Shown: in pieces, positions 38,312 through 41,668 of the stretch
Numbering within the stretch: the first letter of the stretch is position 1
Layout of the letters: each line of letters starts with the position of its first letter
Source: a virus
Direction: 5' to 3' (one strand)
IMG/VR virus record: IMGVR_UViG_3300042198_000072
Span: 1 to 41,668 of that record
DNA length: 41,668 bases
Position numbers and translations under genes: made by a program
The notes under the pieces: model-generated
What the model was told of the DNA's origin: nothing
Seen by the model: only the letters and a program-made list of their open reading frames with translations
The model's database searches: none

Positions 38312-38869
38312 TTATTCCCAATCGATCTGTGTTACCTCAAATCGACCATAGAGACCGTTTCGCTCGGGTCTCCATCGTCCAACCCCTACGAACATGCCCG
38401 CGTTTTTGCAGACCCGCTCAAAGATCTCGGGAGTAATTCGATCGTCAAAAATGGTGAACTGAACGGAGCCACGCCACTTGCCCGCCGGAGCAACAGGGAA
38501 CGTTTTCCATACTCGCTTTCCGCCGCCCGCGACCCCATCCGAAGGGACGAAAAGAGTCTCCCCCGTTATCTCATCCTCCCGGATACCGATCGGAACCGGG
38601 TCAGGCACCGGCGCGACGCCAGCCTCAAAAAGCTTCGTAAAAGTCTTTTGCTTTTCGAGCTTGATCGAGTCGTAACGATTGGCCGCGACCAATGCCAGCT
38701 TGAACGCCATCGGGGGGATACACCATTCCCCATTCTCGATATGAGCCCTCTCCCTCCAGCATCGATCCTCGTATTGATCATGAGTCTCTTTGCTGCGCCT
38801 CTCGGACCGAAACCCACACGATGAACTAAACGGAACCAAACCCACAAAATGAACCCTTGCCGTTCTCAT
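38312..38869 (-). CDS. Phage early protein with a G.GRWRP...G..GRF motif
   Basis: The predicted protein has 185 residues from ATG 38869, preceded by GTAGGAGC. The C-terminal end 'NAGMFVGVGRWRPERNGLYG', then RFEVTQ, matches a motif shared by early proteins of many temperate phages near recombination genes. The middle has a hydrophobic APVPDPVPIGIREDE stretch. Family function is unknown. Its leader contains the repeat at 38896-38923. Confidence 0.65.
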   Translation of the reverse strand: MRTARVHFVGLVPFSSSCGFRSERRSKETHDQYEDRCWRERAHIENGEWCIPPMAFKLALVAANRYDSIKLEKQKTFTKLFEAGVAPVPDPVPIGIREDEITGETLFVPSDGVAGGGKRVWKTFPVAPAGKWRGSVQFTIFDDRITPEIFERVCKNAGMFVGVGRWRPERNGLYGRFEVTQIDWE

Positions 38870-38895
38870 GAAAATGCTCCTACGGGTTGAAAGAA

Positions 38896-38923
38896 CCTTG
38901 CCTTGTGATGCCGGGCCTTGCCT
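38896..38923. repeat. Leader repeat copy 2 (28 bases)
   Basis: An exact copy of 38195-38222, placed in the leader of the gene at 38312-38869. Similar G/A-rich, C/T-rich short repeats are seen in early operons of other phages; here only two copies are present. Confidence 0.8.
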
Positions 38924-38966
38924 CGCCCAGCCTCGCCGCGACCAGACGGACCCGGTCATGTTCGTA

Positions 38967-39806
38967 TCACTGCCCCCGCTTGCGTCGTCGCCAGAACGCC
39001 TCCATCGCATCTTCGATCCGCTCGGCCTTGGCCTTGCCGATGCCGTCGAGATCCGCGAGCTGCTTCCCGCTGGCCGTCCACGCCGCTAGGTCGCCGATCG
39101 TCTCGATCTCCCGCTTTCGCAAACACGCCAGGACCGCCTCGGAGACTCCTTTCTCCCCCTCGGCCAGGACGTCGATCGCGACCGCCTTCCAGGATTCATC
39201 CTCAGCAATCGCCCGCCGGCAGGACTCTTTGACCTGGTCAATCATGGCCTGGATCGCGGACTCATGACCGGACGTCAGATAGGCCGATCGCTTGTCGGTC
39301 GGTTGCTTGTCCAACCAGAGACCCATCTCCCCCAGGTTGGTGATCGGGTAGTCCTGCTGGATCGTCTCGATCGCGTTCATCAGGTCGGAATCAAAACCGA
39401 CCTGGGCGATTGGCGTCTCCATCGTGACCGGCTCGCCCGTGCGATGCGCGGGCGGTGGCGTGCTGGCAGATCCGTTGACCTGGACGTCTCCGTCGAGGGG
39501 GAGATTCTGCTCCCCGTCCCAGCCCTGGTCGATCAGGTCGGCCAAGAGCTGCTCGATCCGCTCCCGTCGCTTTTTTGCCAGCTTAAACTCGCCTTGCCAT
39601 TTCGTTTCCAGCCTCATCTCTTCGCGGATCTTCCGGCGCAGGGCCTCGATCTCTTCCAAGTGGGCCAGCTTCTTTTTCAAGATCGTCTCGGCCTGGTCGG
39701 CCGCCTCTTGGGAAAGATCCCCGTCCGGCGGAAGGGTCTGGTCGACTTCGTCCGATACCGAGAACTCGGGATCGATCACGTCCTGATCTTGCTCGACAGT
39801 AGACAT
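38967..39806 (-). CDS. Coiled-coil protein with helix-hairpin-helix end
   Basis: The predicted protein has 279 residues. It has an acidic start, then a charged coiled coil (QAETILKKKLAHLEEIEALR, then RKIREEMRLETK). Residues 200-275 are helical, ending in 'DLAAWTASGKQLADLDGIGK' and AKAERIEDAM, a clear helix-hairpin-helix (GIGKAKA) that usually binds DNA backbone. It may support recombination or repair in the early operon. The next gene upstream (HTH) overlaps its start. Confidence 0.65.
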   Translation of the reverse strand: MSTVEQDQDVIDPEFSVSDEVDQTLPPDGDLSQEAADQAETILKKKLAHLEEIEALRRKIREEMRLETKWQGEFKLAKKRRERIEQLLADLIDQGWDGEQNLPLDGDVQVNGSASTPPPAHRTGEPVTMETPIAQVGFDSDLMNAIETIQQDYPITNLGEMGLWLDKQPTDKRSAYLTSGHESAIQAMIDQVKESCRRAIAEDESWKAVAIDVLAEGEKGVSEAVLACLRKREIETIGDLAAWTASGKQLADLDGIGKAKAERIEDAMEAFWRRRKRGQ

Positions 39807-40015
39807 TATTCGTGTCCTTTCGTGACCACGAGACCCAGCGAAACCGCAACCCGAACGAGAGACGCCGCTGGCACGTCCTCGCCGTTTAGAATCCGTTTAA
39901 TCGTGAAGGTCGAGCATCCCGCCCGATCCGCAAGATGACTGATCGAAACCCTTTCACAGCGGGCCGCCAGGAGCTGGCGCACCAGCCCCGGCAAAATGGG
40001 ATTGGTCTCAGTCAT
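39806..40015 (-). CDS. Small Cro-like HTH regulator
   Basis: The predicted protein has 69 residues from ATG 40015, in a TGATG overlap with the upstream stop; a GTG one codon earlier also reads. The HTH is clear: VSISHLADRAGCSTFTIKRI, followed by LNGEDVPAASLVRVAVSLGL. It is the second gene of the operon driven by 40594-40622. It could be the Cro-type counterpart of the repressor at 33559-34008. Confidence 0.75.
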   Translation of the reverse strand: MTETNPILPGLVRQLLAARCERVSISHLADRAGCSTFTIKRILNGEDVPAASLVRVAVSLGLVVTKGHE

Positions 40016-40542
40016 CACATCACCACCGCTTCGGTCGCTTCGATTGCTTTAACCGGCTGGGAATCGTCTACCATGCCCCAGACGATCGACCGCAGATCCT
40101 CGGCGACCGATCGGATCTGATCGGAGCATCCCGGATACCCGCGATGAAAAGAAATTGACTCGATCCGATCCAGCAAGTGATCGATTCTGACGACCCGGTC
40201 CTGGATGACCTCGGCTAAGATCTCCCGAGCAGCCTCGATACTCGGGGTGTCTTGATTGGCCTGGGGGAGCCCGAGATCGGTCGACTGTAGGACCGACTGA
40301 CGGACCCCCTGCCCGTTTAGGACGTCGCCCAGATCCATGTATGGCATCGCCTCGACCCGCGTCAGGGTAACGCATCGGCCGTACCATTCCGTGCTAGGGT
40401 GTTTGTCCGCGACTTCCCTAGCAATCCGGGATTGCCGGTCGTATTCCGACCGAGCCAGAAGGAGATCAGAAAACCACCTTTGCGAGATCGACCCGCGCAT
40501 CAGCACCGGCCACCGAACCAAATAAGCGACATGATTGACCAC
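40015..40542 (-). CDS. First gene of the rightmost early operon
   Basis: The predicted protein has 175 residues from GTG 40542, with GGGGTGAATC upstream. It is soluble and helical, with a basic segment (ARSEYDRQSRIAREVADKHP) and an acidic middle. No family recognised. It lies immediately downstream of the strongest regulated promoter, so it is expected to be expressed first after induction. Confidence 0.6.
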   Translation of the reverse strand: MVNHVAYLVRWPVLMRGSISQRWFSDLLLARSEYDRQSRIAREVADKHPSTEWYGRCVTLTRVEAMPYMDLGDVLNGQGVRQSVLQSTDLGLPQANQDTPSIEAAREILAEVIQDRVVRIDHLLDRIESISFHRGYPGCSDQIRSVAEDLRSIVWGMVDDSQPVKAIEATEAVVM

Positions 40543-40593
40543 GATTCACCCCACCAACTAGGACCAAACTCGACCGATCAATTCGTTACTCAA

Positions 40594-40622
40594 TCTATAT
40601 CAGATCGGTACTGATCGGTCAA
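40594..40622 (-). promoter_or_regulatory. Leftward early promoter with operator repeats
   Basis: The minus strand reads TTGACC (40622-40617), 17 bases, TATAGA (40599-40594). GATCGGT occurs at 40603 and 40613, ten bases apart inside the promoter, and ACCGATC at 40573 and 40629. The pair 40613-40619 / 40629-40635 is a perfect inverted repeat over the -35 box with a 9-base spacer. It drives the genes from 40542 leftward. Confidence 0.75.
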
Positions 40623-40651
40623 GATATTACCGATCTTTTTCTGGTCGGTCG

Positions 40652-41329
40652 TTATCGGTAGGAATCGGTCTGGTAGAGTCGATCGAAAATGAAATGCCCG
40701 CCGAAGGTCTCGTGATGTCGCCCGCCCGGCTCGCTCATGAGCCATAGTTCCGCCCACAGCCTCGGATGATCACCCCCCGGCCAGCCCCAGGGAGCCGGCT
40801 CGGGCCGTTTGAGTCTGGAGAGCCATTCCCCGCGAGCCCACCAGAAATTCCCGCCGTAGTGCGGGGTGTTGCTCGGAACCAGCCAGCACCCGACAGAGTC
40901 GTAATCGGTCAGCCAAGAGACCGCTTGTCGCCATCGGCCGACCAAATGGTACGCCATGATCCGCCGCCACCGATCGCGTCCCCGCCGGCCGGACCATTGG
41001 CAAGGAATGTCTGAGGAGGATGCACTGGCCCCCTTGAGATGAAGGTACAGGTAGGACGCTTCTGGGTCGGATTGGGCATCAAGCCAGAGCTGGTACAGGG
41101 TCGGGTATTCGTAGGTCGCCCGAGGATCGGCCCCCGTGACAATCTCCCGCCATTTCGGCTGTCCTCGCCACGGAAGGTACCGCCGGCAGTCGTCGCCCGT
41201 CAGAACCGCCGTCAGGTCGCTTGCCGCGTCATAGAGACCGGAACCGTCGATCTGCCCCCACATCTCCCCCGCGATCTCGCGCCAGAAGTCGCCCATCATC
41301 GGGCAATGCAAGTAGACCCGTAGTCGCAT
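40652..41329 (-). CDS. Glycosyltransferase-like protein (end of tail operon)
   Basis: The predicted protein has 225 residues. Recognisable blocks are YLYLHLKGASASSS, RWRRIMAYHLVGRW, SWLTDYDSVGCWLVP and HYGGNFWWARGEWLSRLK, the set seen in a family of GT-A-like sugar transferases (the 'HFSGNFWWA' group) from bacteria and large viruses. The N-terminal half would hold the nucleotide-sugar site. ATG 41329 overlaps the upstream stop as TGATG. A role in glycosylating virion or host surface molecules is inferred; activity is not proven by the sequence. Confidence 0.6.
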   Translation of the reverse strand: MRLRVYLHCPMMGDFWREIAGEMWGQIDGSGLYDAASDLTAVLTGDDCRRYLPWRGQPKWREIVTGADPRATYEYPTLYQLWLDAQSDPEASYLYLHLKGASASSSDIPCQWSGRRGRDRWRRIMAYHLVGRWRQAVSWLTDYDSVGCWLVPSNTPHYGGNFWWARGEWLSRLKRPEPAPWGWPGGDHPRLWAELWLMSEPGGRHHETFGGHFIFDRLYQTDSYR

Positions 41330-41668
41330 CAGTCCCCCGAGACAATCGGCAGGTCAGGAGGATTCGGAGATGATCCGCACCCGCACCCGTTGTAGCTCGG
41401 CATCTTGCCCGTCAAATCGGTCGGCATTGTCAGGCTTACCGCCTCCCAGCGGGGAGGATCATCAGGGCATTTTTCGGCTGGGAAGAGGGCTTTCAGCGGA
41501 AGGTAGCATCCGCATAGGCCGCACCGCGAACCCTTGACATGCTCGCACGCTCGACAGGTCGCCCGGCGGGCTTGGTAGGCATTCCAGGGGACGATACGAC
41601 CGCCCCGCCAGAGGTAGCGACCGACCGCCAGGGCCAGGGAGAGGATCATCGCCGCAAGCGTCAGCCGC
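41329..41668 (-). CDS. Cys-rich membrane-anchored protein, 3' part (starts at 333 across the junction)
   Basis: This is the C-terminal part of the 181-residue protein that starts at 333. It reads in frame to the window end; 41542-41668 duplicates 1-127. It contains the end of the hydrophobic helix (ILSLALAVGRYLW), then YQARRATCRACEHVKGSRCG and LCGCYLPLK with a final EKCPDDPPRW. The C..C, C..CGC, CP..RW pattern resembles a small zinc-ribbon family (DUF6171-like). As a linear ORF it would appear to start at 41649, but that is an artefact of the cut. Confidence 0.7.
   Translation of the reverse strand, partial: RLTLAAMILSLALAVGRYLWRGGRIVPWNAYQARRATCRACEHVKGSRCGLCGCYLPLKALFPAEKCPDDPPRWEAVSLTMPTDLTGKMPSYNGCGCGSSPNPPDLPIVSGD
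41542..41668. repeat. Terminal direct repeat, right copy
   Basis: Identical to 1-127. See the left copy: it indicates a circular map with the duplicated stretch counted once. Confidence 0.93.

Overview
This window looks like one complete temperate siphophage genome that closes on itself as a circle. The first 127 bases (1-127) recur exactly at the end (41542-41668), so the unique circle is about 41,541 bp. One gene reads straight through the junction. It carries a full set of head, tail, terminase, recombination, replication, lysis and lysogeny genes and no host genes. The GC-rich composition, frequent GGAGG-type ribosome binding sites and family resemblances (a papain-like NSWG peptidase of a type I associate with planctomycete phage regions, a YDNFK-type small protein, small Sec-exported proteins in the lysis region) suggest a planctomycete host. 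That host assignment is inference.

Almost everything is read leftward (minus strand). Going leftward from the right: an early promoter (40594-40622) drives a regulatory and recombination-accessory operon (40542 down to 36780). A lysogeny region follows (36824 to 33559), with a plus-strand ribbon-helix-helix gene, a tyrosine integrase, an attP made of the 3' half of a tRNA-Leu(CAG), a YqaE/Pmp3-like membrane protein and a candidate repressor. A second promoter (33446-33474) then drives a zinc-finger protein, a CsrA homologue, YqaJ exonuclease, RecT, an O-like initiator with nine iterons inside the gene, a RuvC-like resolvase and small accessory genes, including a frameshifted pentapeptide-repeat gene (33367 down to 26709).

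A third promoter (26661-26688) precedes the putative lysis genes: two membrane-associated proteins, an exported protein, a papain-like cysteine peptidase and a small exported Cys protein. Two beta-helix tailspike-like genes come next, then small and large terminase, portal, and a 1,167-residue MuF protein. A fourth promoter (11480-11508) drives protease-scaffold, decoration and major capsid protein, head-tail connectors, tail genes with a frameshifted chaperone, tape measure, tail tip genes, and, across the contig junction, a Cys-rich membrane protein and a glycosyltransferase-like protein ending at 40652.

The most notable item is the giant MuF protein (11851-15354). Its C-terminal half carries a HipA/PI3K-like kinase-type domain followed by an ADP-ribosyltransferase-like domain with R, SxS and ExE motifs. 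A small ATGA-coupled gene follows directly and sits where an immunity gene would be expected. This looks like a virion-delivered two-effector polymorphic toxin. Other unusual points are the phage csrA, the lack of a recognisable peptidoglycan hydrolase beside a papain-like peptidase, and the attP with GCTGGAC sites and an 11-bp tandem repeat just before int.
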